The notes under the pieces are model-generated. The model was not told the origin of the DNA and did no database searches. It saw only the letters and a list, made by a program, of their open reading frames with translations. A stretch of 64,000 nt of DNA. Source: Lagopus muta (taxonomy: Eukaryota > Chordata > Aves > Galliformes > Phasianidae). This document shows positions 47,741-59,853 of the stretch, piece by piece (the stretch's first letter is position 1; each line of letters opens with the position of its first letter). The stretch is taken from assembly GCF_023343835.1 (NCBI RefSeq), contig NC_064439.1:30977933-31041932 (forward strand), read 5' to 3'. The translations under genes were made by a program, and so were the position numbers.

Positions 47741-49534
47741 ACAGCAGTCATGAGTGTAAAAATTTACCCCTTACAGGAAACATGATTTAGCAAAAAATGA
47801 GTGGTTTGTGTCAGTCTGTGCTGCTAAAACAGATGGATCGCAAAATCAAATGAAATTTATGCTAGCTGTACAATAGCTGGGAACCAAACAGATATGTGTG
47901 AACTAAACAAGTGGACAGTGACAAAGGAAAACGGGTTTCCATGTGGATTTCAGTAAAATATAAAAACCAACTGCAAAATCTATGACTTGGGGCCAGCTTA
48001 TCAGCCTGGGATACTTCTTGGAGAGCCCCAGGGTTATAAGCCAGTGCCTGCCCTCCAGCCCATGATTCACAATTCCTGAGTTATCACAGAATTTGGAATT
48101 CTGTCAGGTCTGGTTGTTTAACTTCAACATTTGATAGTGGTTTCCCATTAATGAATGATCAGAGTAATTTGACACACACCAACAGTGCAAACTAAAGAAG
48201 CCTCCTGCTTCACTGTGGTGGATTTGTAACCTATGTGAGCAATTGCACCTGAGCGGAAATTGTCCAACTAAGGCAGAACAGGGTATTTTATTGTCTGTCA
48301 GTAGTGTTATTGGTCATTTATTTATCTGTATTATGGCAAAAACAGGGACTCCAGAAATGGGGCTTATTGGTAGAACTATAGTGAAAAAAAGTCCTACTCT
48401 GGAGAGATAATTCATCCAAATGCAAAGAAAGAATGAGGAAACTCAAGCTAAGAATTAAATATCGTGGGAAGATATAGTGGTTCTACTTTCAGAGTCGCTG
48501 ATTACATCAATTAACAGTGTGCTAACAAACACGTAGCCTGATGTTATCTTGATTCGAGTTTGTATGTAGGTTTGCTGAGCTCTTCTTAATCCAAGCAATG
48601 TTTTCCCCTCATGAACAGCTCTTTGCAGGCCAGAATGAAGGTGCAGGAAATTCTGTGTTAAGTAGGTGAGTGACTTTTTAAGGGATCTTTCGTATTTCTC
48701 TTTCAAAAATGTTCCGGGTCCCATTTTTGAGCTTCTCTGCCTTTAAAGAATACCTTTTTTTTGTTCCTATGCTTGATTTGGTTTCCCTTACATGGAAGAA
48801 AAGCATTGCCATTCAATGTTATTTTGCATTTATGATGCGAACTGTTCATTATTGTCAAGGATGATTTTCTAGAATTTATCCATTCATTCACTCTACGATG
48901 TAGAAGACAACTATTGTTGTTGCAGTATTGTTTCCAGTGAAACCAGCTGGAAAAGCAGCCTATAATAAAACCTATTCCATCAGCAGTGGCACAAAACAAG
49001 GTTAATAGTCCAAAGGCTTGGGCACATCTTGATACGATCAGCTCTTTCTAAGCAGGAAGAGGTCCAAATTAAATAATGAGGTCAATCAAAAACATTTTAA
49101 TGCATCTGTATTTGAAACATTTTAGCTTCTACTTTGGTTCTTTGCTGCAAATCAGCAGTCAGGAATGTCAGAAAATGACTGACTTGGGATGTGAAGCTTT
49201 GCATTAGTGCACCATGGCCTTAGTGTAAATCTGCTTTTAAAAGATGAATTGCTTTAGAACTGCTAAAAACTCATCTCAAATTGACTGCCTTATCTGTCTT
49301 AGCCAGAACTACATTTTACATTTCTTCACACACGAGCAGTGGTACCTGGCCCCGCTGCAGCTCAGCGCACATCAGAGTGTTTGTGCTTCAGCAGTGTCAC
49401 AATAGCATGCGTGCACAGAAATATATTTCCTGTGCTGTGAGTCAGACCTGGTTATTAATAATGAGTTACGTTTAACTGGGAAGACATCGTTTTCCATTCC
49501 CTTTAATCCTCCTGATTTATCAGCTGCTTTATTT

Positions 49535-49580
49535 AAAAAAAAAAAAAAAAAAAAAAGAGAGAGAGAAAGAAATTCACCAG
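49535..49580. repeat. A22 followed by GA-rich tract
   Basis: Twenty-two A (49535-49556), then GAGAGAGAGAAAGAAA. No gene-like sequence or AATAAA precedes it, so it is not read as a processed-pseudogene tail. Confidence 0.9.
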
Positions 49581-52261
49581 CAACAAAAAGATGTTCAGCT
49601 TTATGTTCTGTCAAGGAAATAGGCTGAGATAATGAGACACTATTTTTAAATCTTCTGAAGTATGGTTTGCCTGACCAGGTGCTCCACATTTTCCTCTGGT
49701 GTTCAGAGGGAAACTCCAGGCACTCAGTCACTGCTTATTCTCTCTGTCTCACCTCCGTCTCTCCATGGTCTGTTTTCCACCCTTACATCATTCAATCAGG
49801 GAACCAATCCAAATCTTCAAAGCTTTCCCAAGGGATGTTGACTGTTGATATACCAGGTCACACAGATACGTCAGCTGTGCAGAACAGCCACGCGTGCAGA
49901 AGTGCAAGTCCTTCCTTTTGAAGTGCACCTGAGGATACACAGGTAAACTTCTGTGTTAAAAGTTAGTTAAGGTACCTTCAATGGACGTTTCTCCTTTCTT
50001 TACCAGCTGGGTGGCTATTTCCAAAGCAGGCTGGTAGGCATTGCACTTACCTGGACCAATGTCTCTTCTGCTCAACCTCACTTGGAAGGGTTGATTGTGT
50101 GATTCTGCCAGTCACAAAGGTTTGTATACTACAGCCATAGTCTTTAAATTTTAAGTACCTTACTTCACATCCAATAGCTCTGCTCAGAGATTTGACTACA
50201 ACCCTGTCAAACTTGCAGTGTGATGATAATTTGCCTTAATTGATCTAATTAGATAACATGAGTCAAACCTAAATTGGATAGAAACCTTGTCATTTGGAAG
50301 TATCAGAAATGAATGAATTAACAAGATTTTTAAGGGGGTTGTGGAGGCTTTTATCTTGGATCTTGGGTGAGTGGTGTTTTGTGTGCTACATCAAGCAGAA
50401 ATTAGGGACCTTTGTTGGCCCCTTTTCACTATGGTGGGAAGTGACCTATCTGTAAAGAGCAGTTCTTTCTTCTTGGGTCTCATGCAGCTGGTTTCCATGC
50501 TAAGATGATATATAAAGTAATGGGATTTTTTCTCTTTTTCTTCCTCCATGTTACTGTTTTGTTTACTAAAATAATTTTGAACAGTAAAGTAAAGAATACA
50601 CCCCAGTGGGATCATTCAGTCAATCGGCAAGAGGATGTAAAAACATATTGGTACATCTCAGGGAGTTTATTCCTCTGAGTCTATTTAGTGTAGCCCACTA
50701 ACAGAGCCACAGTAAGAAATTCAGTAGACCATTTGTGAGTCTTGTGGCAATTCTCTCTGTCTAGATAAGCAGTTTCTTTAATCCTGTGCAGGCTCAGTGT
50801 AAAAGACCCTGCTTTCTTTCCATCTCTGCTCTAATAAATGCTGACTTGAAAAAATATAGCTCAGGAGAGGAGTATAAAGTATAAAGCTGACCTCTCACTG
50901 TGCTATAACATAAATGGCATTGGAAACACATTTGTGATGAAGAAATGCCTCCAAATAAAGGTCTGTACTGGCATGTAAAAGCCACTTCATGATCATTTTA
51001 CATGCCTTCAAATACTCAGCATTCTTCTGGACCCTAATGGGCACGAAGCTGCATTGCATGCTGTGGAGATCTCCTGTGCAAGCCTAAAGGCTTCAACAGT
51101 GTGAGAGACCCTTCTCAAAACACCTCCCCTGATGGAATGGGTTTAGGTATTCTTGAAAAGAGCCTCTTAGCCTCTTAGGTCTTCCAGTTTCAGGAATGAC
51201 AGACTGAAATTTCACTTACATATTTGTGCTCTCTCCCTTTAAAATTTTACTAGTGATGGGCAGCACTCGGTCACCCCTCACTGACCTGAGCCCCCAGAGG
51301 ACCTGCAGGAGTTGGGATTTCAAAGAGGCAGGGTGAAACACAGAAGAGACACAGCATTTCCTGGGGTGGGAATTATTTAAAGAAAGACCACACACCTGTG
51401 GCTCACTTGCTGTGGAATTGTTAAAGAGGATATTGCTTCCACACAATCAGTGAAATGGGGAAATGCAGCCTAGCAGAAAGCCAAAAGCAAATTTAGCACC
51501 ACTCGACGTGGCTGTAATAGATGCCCATCATTCAGCTGGCTCAGCACTGACAGGCAGCACCTGGGGATCCTTGGGGAAGGCTCTCTCCCTATCGCTATGC
51601 AGTGAGGAGTATATATTGGTACCAGGTAATTGGGTTTAATTGTCTATATGCTTATACGAAACAGGATGTTTCCAAATTCCCCTGTTACCACCTGCCTCTT
51701 TGGACAAAAAGCGCACACTGTTCACACAGCCTGGAGCTTAACCTGAGCATTTTTGCTGGTAACATTACTGTAAGTGATGCTAACAGGATCTGGGTTATAC
51801 CTCACTGCTCAGGGAATGGATGGCATATTTTGTCAGATTTACTCACTTTGCTTACACCCCTCAAGAAAGGAATGGGATATTTCTTCTATGCTGTTCAGGG
51901 AAAAGATTTGAGGGAAACACTTGGAGAATGCCTCGACCTATTAAGTTTTCTGCTTTGCAGGCACAGCTTTTTCCTACATCAGCCAGGAGTGATGATTCAC
52001 AGGGGGAAATGAACTTGGTGGCACTCGGTTTGCTGTGAGCTGCTCTGGGCACCCTCCAACACTCAGGGTGGCACTGGCAGTGTTGGGCTGTGCAGCCATA
52101 GCATCCTGGTGCTGTGGGCAGAGGCACACTCCAGCCTGGGAAGAACTATTTTGAGGCAGCAAAAAATATCTGGGTTTCTACTAGACCAGAAACATGACTC
52201 TTTTAGGAGAATCAAGCAAGTTTCTGCTTTTTGATGAGTTCCTTACACAGACCAACAAGCA

Positions 52262-52412
52262 TCATGGATGTCCCATCCCCGGAGGCATTCAAGGCCAGGC
52301 TGAATATGGCTCTGGGCAGCCTGGTCTAGTGGTTGGCAACCCTGCACATAGCAGGGGAGTTGAAACCAGATGATCTTTACGGTCCTTTTCAACCCTATGT
52401 TTCTATGATCAT
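52262..52412 (+). repeat. CR1 LINE 3' fragment
   Basis: ATGTCCCATCCCCGGAGGCA, TTCAAGGCCAGGCTGAATAT, CTGGGCAGCCTGGTCTAGTG, AACCAGATGATCTTTACGGT, then TTTTCAACCC and TTTCTATGAT: the classical last 150 bases of CR1. Confidence 0.9.
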
Positions 52413-53496
52413 GCACTAAGCTCCATAGCAGAGGATGTAGGTGATTTACAGGGACATGGGTAGAACGGCAGATAGAATTTTCAGATTGCTTTTGGAACAA
52501 AAACTAAAAACTGCTAAAGTACTTCAGGCAAATTATAACACCCACCTTACATTTTAATGCCACCTTAAGCTGCATTCTGCAACAGTCAGCTGTGGGAGGC
52601 GATGACATAAACACACAATTAATGTTTCTTTTCACTTGCCAGTTAAGACTGAAAAATGTGGTCACCGAGCTGTCATTTTCTGACATTTTCTCAACAGCTT
52701 TACATTTTGAAGAGAAGCTGCGTTCAATCCCCATGCTGGAGCTGTGCTGAAGCAAAGCCGGGAGCCTTTTCCCTCCACCAACAGCCACCCCACGTGAGCA
52801 CCACAAGCACTTCCACTGATCACAAAACCATTTGCCCATAGCCCAGGGCCATGTATTGTGCTGGATGTGCCAGGCTCTGGCCCCAGCGGTCCCAAGCAGG
52901 GCTATCTCAAGGCAGTCCTTTGCTCAGGGCTACCCGCAGCCAGCTAATGCCAGGAGGAAACATCTGTGCTGTCAGGAAACTGTCACAGCCAATAGCTGCA
53001 CCATTCTGAAGTCCCCTTCAGGTCCGTTTAAGCTGTTTTCCTTGAAATAAGCTGAAAATACAAATTGCAGTCTGTCTGTGATTAAATATTTGAGTGCACC
53101 ACTGTCTGTAGAGGAAACACACTGGTGTCCGTTGCGGCACAGCCCCACCTGTGAGCCTTGGGCTGCCTCCATTCACTGCTGCTGCTCAGCCCCCTGCAGC
53201 GGGTGACGCCAGCTGCCAGCTATTTTGGGCTTTTGAGCAGAACTCCTTAAAACAGCCTCAGGTTCCACAGCGGTAATCTGCACTGTCAGCAGTGACTGTG
53301 GTACTGACAAGCTGAGCTCGAGATGCTTTGTTTTCCAGGAGGTGGGTGGTGGGGGGAAAGATCTGTCTTCTATAAATGTATTTGAATAATTGCACTTTCC
53401 CAAATAGCCTTTGTGTCCTTTCCCACTCCCTTCCAAAGACAAGAATCTGATATTTGCTGTTGGCGTAACCAAATTTCTGATTTTTCAATCACAATT

Positions 53497-53515
53497 TATA
53501 TATATATATATATAT
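53497..53515. repeat. (TA)n microsatellite
   Basis: About nine TA units, followed by a T run. Confidence 0.95.
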
Positions 53516-53882
53516 TTTTTTAAGATGATGTGCATAGTGAGTGTGATTGAATTACTGCCGGAATTTTATTGGCACTTGGCACAATAACTGGCACAGCACC
53601 CTGCAGTGAAACACTGAGGAGAGAATGCACCAAAGGAAGGGAAAAATAGAAAAACAGAAGAAAAAATGAATGGAAAGAAACAAAACCAGGAGTTGCAATC
53701 TAAAAGGCAAATAGGTTATTTTACTAAAGTGTATGTGAATCACAGTGCAGCATCAGAATTACATCTCACCTTCACTCAGTTAAAGCTACACTCTAGGTTA
53801 GGAAATAGAAGTCTCCAGGTGCTGTTGAAAACCAGTGTGGTCACCTGCTACAGTTGCAATATTGACAGGGTTCTTTTTGTTT

Positions 53883-53954
53883 AAAGTACACTTATTCCCA
53901 ATCATGAACATCTGGATGAAAGTACACTTATTCCCAATCATGAACATCTGGATG
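53883..53954. repeat. Perfect tandem duplication, 2 x 36 bases
   Basis: The unit AAAGTACACTTATTCCCAAT... (36 bases, ending CTGGATG) occurs at 53883-53918 and again at 53919-53954 with no mismatch. Confidence 0.95.
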
Positions 53955-54888
53955 AAACCTGAATCAGCATGATTCATCCATCCATAAACCGCTATTTAAA
54001 TCTGCTGAAATCCAGGTGCACACTGGTAGCCCAGGAAAGCAACCCTACATTTGCACAGAATGAGTTCTCTACTTCCTTTGATAGAACTGGGGCAGGCCAC
54101 TTCCCACAGCTAATGCTATTTAAGCTAATCTGGTGTAAGCGGAGGAGAGATGAATGTGCTGCACTGAGGTGAAGCAGCCCACAGCCCTCCTGCAGCCATG
54201 CCTCAGGTACACTGTATTGTACGTAGTGCGTGGGAAGCATGCAGACAGCTCCTAGCTTCCTCCTCAGTGTATGGCTATGGCCTGGTGCGACAAGGGGCTC
54301 TCTGATTCCCTCATTGACATAGTAACCCAAACCATTCTTTTCAACTGAAACAAAAGCATGCTGAAGGGTTTGCCTCTGCTGAACTGTGCACCGTTTTCCA
54401 CAATGGAAAGGCAGAGAGGGTTATGCAGGAGCTCGGCTTGCCAGAGCTGTAGTAGTCTAGAGGGAATTGAATGAATCTTAGCAAATCATCTTGAAACTAC
54501 CTTTAAGTAAACAGGCATTTAAAAACAATAGTGGAGAAAGGCGTGCATGTGTTCTTCCACTAGAGTGAACACTAGGTGAAATCAGTTGAGAGGTTTGTAA
54601 ACAAAGATGATCGTCTATTGATCAGCTTAAACACAGCCTGGAGACAGCTGGTTTAGAGCATAATAAGAGAAAACATGGCTGATTTGTGCTAATGAAGCCA
54701 TCCGCCACAATATCAGAACAGTGAATCAGAGTGCCAACAAAACCAGAAATCTCTTTTTGAGAAAACTGCGTATCTTAAATGGTCTTAAAGAAAACCAGGA
54801 ACCCTCTTTTTGTGACCATGTAACTTTACTATGCTGTGTAACAACCTCTCTAACAAGAATTTTTTGTTAAGTACTGTATTGAAACTGT

Positions 54889-55166
54889 TGAGTCACGGCC
54901 TGAGCCTCTGATTGACCACCTGAGGCAAGCACTGAGTCAGCCATGGAGCACAGGTGAAGGCGATTCAGCTGTGTGACCAGAAGGGGTAGAGCCTGGCTGC
55001 ACCTCTCCTAGACCCCATTTAAGGGCTGACTGCCCCTAGGAAGGATCCCTTCTGGAGATCCCTCCTCAGTGGAGTCTTTCTTGTGAACCTAGATCTTCAG
55101 ATACAGGTGAGCTTTCTTTCCTTGTTTGTTTCTTTTCCTATTTTCACTACAATAGTCTTTCCATCA
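54889..55166 (+). mobile_element. Candidate solo LTR or LTR-like insertion, 278 bases
   Basis: The unit starts TGAGTCACGG and ends TTTCCATCA (TG...CA), flanked by the 5-base direct repeat ACTGT (54884-54888 and 55167-55171). Inside there is a TATA-like ATTTAAGG (about 55017) and, further on, a splice-donor-like CAGGTGAGC (about 55104) before a pyrimidine-rich stretch. It is GC-richer than its flanks. No AATAAA was seen on the + strand. Five bases is a short duplication and the ends were chosen to fit it, so this is a hypothesis; an unrelated regulatory or transcribed element is the alternative. Confidence 0.45.
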
Positions 55167-55171
55167 ACTGT

Positions 55172-56318
55172 AACAAGTGCTGATCATCTCAATGTGCTCT
55201 GTGTGGGTAGATTTGCAGGCATGCAAGCATATTTTTATATATGCATGTACTGATTTACACATGTGCATATGTGCTTACATATACTATGTGCACACATATA
55301 TATTGTAATTAAGGCTCACGTACTTCCAGTCTAGTAAACCTTTGCTTCTTTTACTTGCTTTATGGTGGTCCTGTTTGTCTGGATCCCACCTTTCTTCCCT
55401 GTGCTGATCTTGCAGGTGTAGGGAGGAGTTCTTGTTTGGCAGCAGAAAGTGAGGGGGCAAATGATCAGCAGTCCTGGAGAAAGGCTGTAAAAAGCAACCT
55501 ACTTCCAACTTCTTATTCCTTAGATTCTCCTTCCTCCCTTCCTTCCCTTACCTACAGGTGTACTCTCTTAATGACTTCTGTTTCTTATTTTTTACCTTTA
55601 ATGTTTTGAGTAGCTGTTTTTTAAGGGTCAAAGAAGATATTCATGATATGTAGGATAAATAACAATCCCATTATTCTAGGAAGCCAGACCATAGGTCTTA
55701 ATATTTTCAAAGATCACTTCATCATTTTGTTCCCTTTCCCTGAAGGGAATCAGATTATAAACCACATTGCTGCTCCACTGGGCTGTACAGCACTTCGTCA
55801 CTCTCTTTCTGGTTAACCTCTTTGTCATAATATTGATTGTTAACAAAAATATCCTTTCTGCCTTGCTTAACTTTGATATGCCACAGAGCCCTGTAACCAT
55901 TGCTATCTTTAGATCACTGTCTAAACTCAGTACTTGAAATCAAGTTACGATGTCTAATCAGTTCTTTCCAGAAGTGCTGTACTAAAGCTGTGAAGGGGGT
56001 TCATAAAGAAACCCACCTGACTTCAGCTGTGCCTCTTGGGGGCACCTCAAACCCCCACACGGCCTCTGCCCAGCTCCCTGAAGACAGAGGGTATGCGGTA
56101 GGCCTGACTGGAGCCTTGCTTCTGCCTTGGTTTCACTGGATATCCAGTAAGGTCAGTGCTCAGCACTGAAGTGATCATTCTTCACCTATCTGCAAACTGC
56201 AAAGAGCACTACTGGAGGGTGTTAATGTACTTCACAGCCTGCAGGACATCACGAGGTGTAGCAAGGTGGCACTGAGGCCTGGCTGGTGCCGGTTGTTTAT
56301 GCCAGCCCAGTGGCCAAC
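55172..56318. other. Intergenic, no gene recognised
   Basis: Begins with the alternating purine-pyrimidine stretch. The rest shows no recognisable gene or repeat. Confidence 0.6.
55218..55305. repeat. Alternating purine-pyrimidine TA/TG/CA-rich stretch
   Basis: Repeated ATGCATG, ACATGTGCATATGTGC and CACACATATATAT segments: low-complexity sequence able to adopt left-handed or cruciform DNA in principle. Confidence 0.7.
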
Positions 56319-56458
56319 ATGCTTGGTTGGATGAGGCCCTGGGCAACCAGATCTAGAGACTGATCTAGTGGTTGGCAACTGTCTGTGGTAAAGGGTTGGA
56401 ACTAGATGATCTTTAAGGTCCCTGTCAGTCCAAGGCATTCTCTGATTCTGTAATTCTC
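56319..56458 (+). repeat. CR1 LINE 3' fragment, tail-to-tail with next
   Basis: GGTTGGATGAGGCCCTGGGC, then GTTGGAACTAGATGATCTTT, AAGGTCCCTGTCAGTCCAAG and GATTCTGTAATTCTC are a + strand CR1 end. It abuts a second CR1 in the opposite orientation, so the two 3' tails meet. Confidence 0.88.
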
Positions 56459-56745
56459 ACAGAATCAAAGGGTGTTTAGGTTGTCACAGACCTCTGTTCC
56501 ATCTGGCCCAACCTCACCCAGAGCAGGATGCCCAGGCCCATCTCCAGCCTCTCTGGGCTCCCCATGCCTCTGCTCTGTCACCCACACATAGAAGTGCTTC
56601 CAGATGGTCAGAGGGAACCTCCTGTGTTCTAGTTTGTGCCCAGTGCCTCTTGTCCAGGCACTTGCCACTACCGAAAAGAGCCTGGCTCTGTCCTCATTGC
56701 CGTTATTTACGCATACTGTTAAGATTTCCCACCACGTTTTCTCCA
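56459..56745 (-). repeat. CR1 LINE fragment, opposite orientation
   Basis: It starts ACAGAATCAAAGGGTGTTTA and GGTTGTCACAGACCTCTGTT, then GCCCAACCTCACCCAGAGCA, GATGCCCAGGCCCATCTCCA, CCTCTCTGGGCTCCCCATGC and CTTGTCCAGGCACTTGCCAC. These are reverse-strand CR1 3' UTR and ORF-end blocks of a different subfamily from its neighbour. Confidence 0.82.
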
Positions 56746-57964
56746 GTCTGGGGCTGTTCACAGCCTTTTGTTACAGGCAGGGGATTTTGGCCCCTTGGTA
56801 CAGGTAACGCAAAGCAATTCCTGAGTGTGTCAGGATGACTCCTCTATGCATTGCATTTGTTGAAGGCTTTTTTGTTGCAGAGCTGATGTTCTGCAGCACA
56901 CATACACACAGGCCTCTCTTCCATCTGGCTCTCTGATGGAGAAATTGCTTTGTGAATGCTGGTCACAAAGGAGCAGAAAGTGGCATAGTGTTCTGTCATA
57001 CCAGCTTTATAGAGGCAATTATGTGATCCCCTGTTAGTGCCTAATGCCTGTGTCGTTACTGTTGTAAGCTTTGTTTTGGCATCCTTTTCCAAGGAACATT
57101 AATTAGGAGTGACAAACTTGCGCGCTAGACAAAGGTATTGCATCAGTTCAGCAATTTGTAAACATTTCTGGTTGGGATAGTGCTGTAATTAAGTCTAGAT
57201 AATAATCTCTCCTGCCCTTCAGAACAATCAAACAAAATGTTAATTAAAAAATCAGTGTCCTCCATGTGGAAAAGAAGTAGTTTAAGTCACAGTAATTAAT
57301 TATATTTTTCTCTATTCCCCAAATGATTTTTTTTTTTTATCACTGTGGCCTGTAAAAATTGAAAGTGATCTGCTGGTGAGAGACCAGATGGCCAAGGAGG
57401 CTGAAAATGGAGTGTGATGCTTTTTGCTTGTGGATGAAGCAGTCCATTCAAATGTTTTTGCTTTCAATGACTCTTGAATTGTGTAAATGAAATGAATTGA
57501 TGAACCACAAAATTACTCCAAAATAGGACATAATTTTCACCAGTGAGGAAAAAATCTCAGACAAGGTTGGGGAGTTCTTTAAATAAGTTTCTCAGTGCTT
57601 GTGTCTGGCTATAATTAATGACTCGAGGCACCATCCTATTTAGAGGTTATTGTATTTGTTGTATAACTTAGGTTTGGAATAATTCTGTTATTCCTATATA
57701 TTCTCCCTATCTCCAAATTATTCATTATTATTTTAAAATGTCCATTTTAATTATTTCAAGTCATTCCAGAACATTTTAGAAATAATAATATTTAGTCTTG
57801 ATTTCCAAACTGGATTACCTGATAGAAGGTTTTCCTTAACTTCTTTGACCTTTGGGTCAAGTCTTTACAAAGTGCTATGTCTTACACAGCATACTTGAAT
57901 TCCTAAAGCCTGTATATTTCTTAACCTATAAAATGAACCAAATCCCTTGATTTTTACAGGAATA

Positions 57965-57982
57965 ATATATATATATATATAT
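57965..57982. repeat. (AT)n microsatellite
   Basis: About nine AT units in an AT-rich setting. Confidence 0.95.
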
Positions 57983-58701
57983 TTGTGAAAATATGCTGTT
58001 TGAAAGCTTCAGTTTCTAAAGTGGAGTCTTCAGTCCTCGATAGGGAAAACGCTCTTTTAAAGGTGGAACAGAAAGTAGAAGAACCACTCATGCAAATAGT
58101 ATCAAAGCAATAAAACCGGGTTGTGTAAAGGGGGAAAGTGGCAGTGCAGCACAATCTCATGCCCAGACTTAAACCCTACCTTATTGCAGAGAATAAAGCA
58201 TTCTCAATCCCCTTTTTACCTCTCTGTTGTACCTCTAGCTTTATGAGCATCTGTCTGAGATGTTTTTTATTTTACTGAAAGCTTCGGGAAGGCTCTTTTG
58301 TGCTTTAAATTGGCTTTAATGCTCCTGCCATCAAATTTTTTTTGTTAGGCTTAGAAACAATGCTCTGAATTGTGTTTTGGAAGGAACCTGATGTTCCTTC
58401 CATATTACCACTACAGTTACTGCTAATAAAAGAAGAAAAGAGACTGAGTGGTTCCAGGGCAACTCTGCCGATAGCAGGAAAGCAGTAGAGATCATCTACC
58501 ACACAGTAGTCTGTGCTCGGAGTGATGCTCCCCTCTTCACTGCTGAAGTCATGGTACCTGGCCTTCGCTTAGGTGGCCTCCTTGGCAGAAGGAGCAGAGG
58601 TGTATTTATTTTCTCTGCAGGTCTGAGATGAGTAGATTGGAAGTGCACTGGGGGCTGGTCCCTGTTCATTTCCATTTAATTTGAAGTTAGTAACTAAAAG
58701 C

Positions 58702-58724
58702 AAAAAAAAAAAAAAATAAATAAA
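58702..58724. repeat. A15 plus (TAAA)n
   Basis: Fifteen A followed by TAAATAAATTT, low-complexity sequence. Confidence 0.9.
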
Positions 58725-59797
58725 TTTCTCAACTCTTACCCTTTCTCTGACAAACCAACCCTTCACACCCAAAACTTCATGAAAAGTCAGAAATTGGTAG
58801 CACATGTGTAAAACATTCTTCTAATTTTGCATGAGTAATTGCAACAGGTGGTCTGTACAGTAGTGATAGAGAAGAACTGAATGTCAAATATATCTGCCAG
58901 TTTTGTATTCTGCTGAGAAACATGGTTATGAAAAAAATTTAAAAAAAAATGAAAGCTTTTATGTAGGAAGAAATAACAAACAAATTATTTGAGGCAGAGA
59001 CTTCTGAGTTCTTTGTAATACCCCCATGATTCTATTGCTAAATGGAAAGCCGTTTAGGTTGAGATTCAGTAGGTGTCATTAAGAATGTAAATGAGATGCC
59101 TAAATGAAGAAAATCGTCACCGTGAATCTCTTTTACTGAAAAGTGACTTGGTGTCTGCACAGGTGACATGGCAGTCACATGCCTGATGCTCAGGAGGACG
59201 ACTACAGACCACTGCTACTGGAGACTTCCACTGCCCCAGCTACAGGACGGAGGTAAGGCTATTCCTCTGTATAATAGTGCTACTGCGAGAGCTGGTATTT
59301 GTGAAGTGTGTCTGAATCCCTCAGGTCATTTTGTGTTGATCTTATGATTCTCTACTTCACCCATGACATTTATATATTAATTTACAGATTTAGTATTGTT
59401 TCTTTTCTCTCAGGGCTGATATTTAGTACATTTGAACTAGCAATCCTTCATACGTCGTCAGCACCTTTATAAATCCTATAATTCTGCCTTCAGTGTTCTC
59501 TCTGTTGTTGGTTTTTTTTCCCTTTGCAGTATTTTTCTGACTTTACAGTGAGACATCTGCCTGTTGCTGGATCACAGGAAGGTCACATTTTTCTTCTGCA
59601 AAAATGCCCAATCAGCACAAATGCTAATTTTCTCACACTACTGACGATGCATATGTCACTTTTCAAATTCATGTATTATGTAGAGCCTGTCATTCCTCAA
59701 GCTGTGCTGCTTCTAATGTTGATTAACAGTGGGGACGTGTTGCTTCTTATGTGGCTCTGAGTAGCTGATCAAATGCCTGTGGTAGCAGTGGTAATAG

Positions 59798-59853
59798 AAG
59801 GACAGTTGGACTAGTTGATCTTGTAGGTCCTTTTCAACCTTGGGATTCTGTTG
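59798..59853 (+). repeat. CR1 LINE 3' terminus, very short
   Basis: AGGACAGTTGGACTAGTTGA, then GTAGGTCCTTTTCAACCTTG and GGATTCTG match the last 55 or so bases of CR1 on the + strand. Confidence 0.8.

Larger units (their letters stand above)
46676..52261. other. Intergenic, no gene recognised
   Basis: No recognised gene or CR1 copy. It holds the 16-base direct repeat at 47703 and the A22 run at 49535. Confidence 0.65.
52413..54883. other. Intergenic, no gene recognised
   Basis: A slightly GC-richer part (52,540-53,340) has short open frames without family resemblance, followed by the (TA)n run and the 36-base duplication. Confidence 0.6.

Noticed and set aside
49535-49556. A22 run as the tail of a processed pseudogene
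   Set aside because: No AATAAA or gene-like sequence precedes it and no flanking direct repeat was found.
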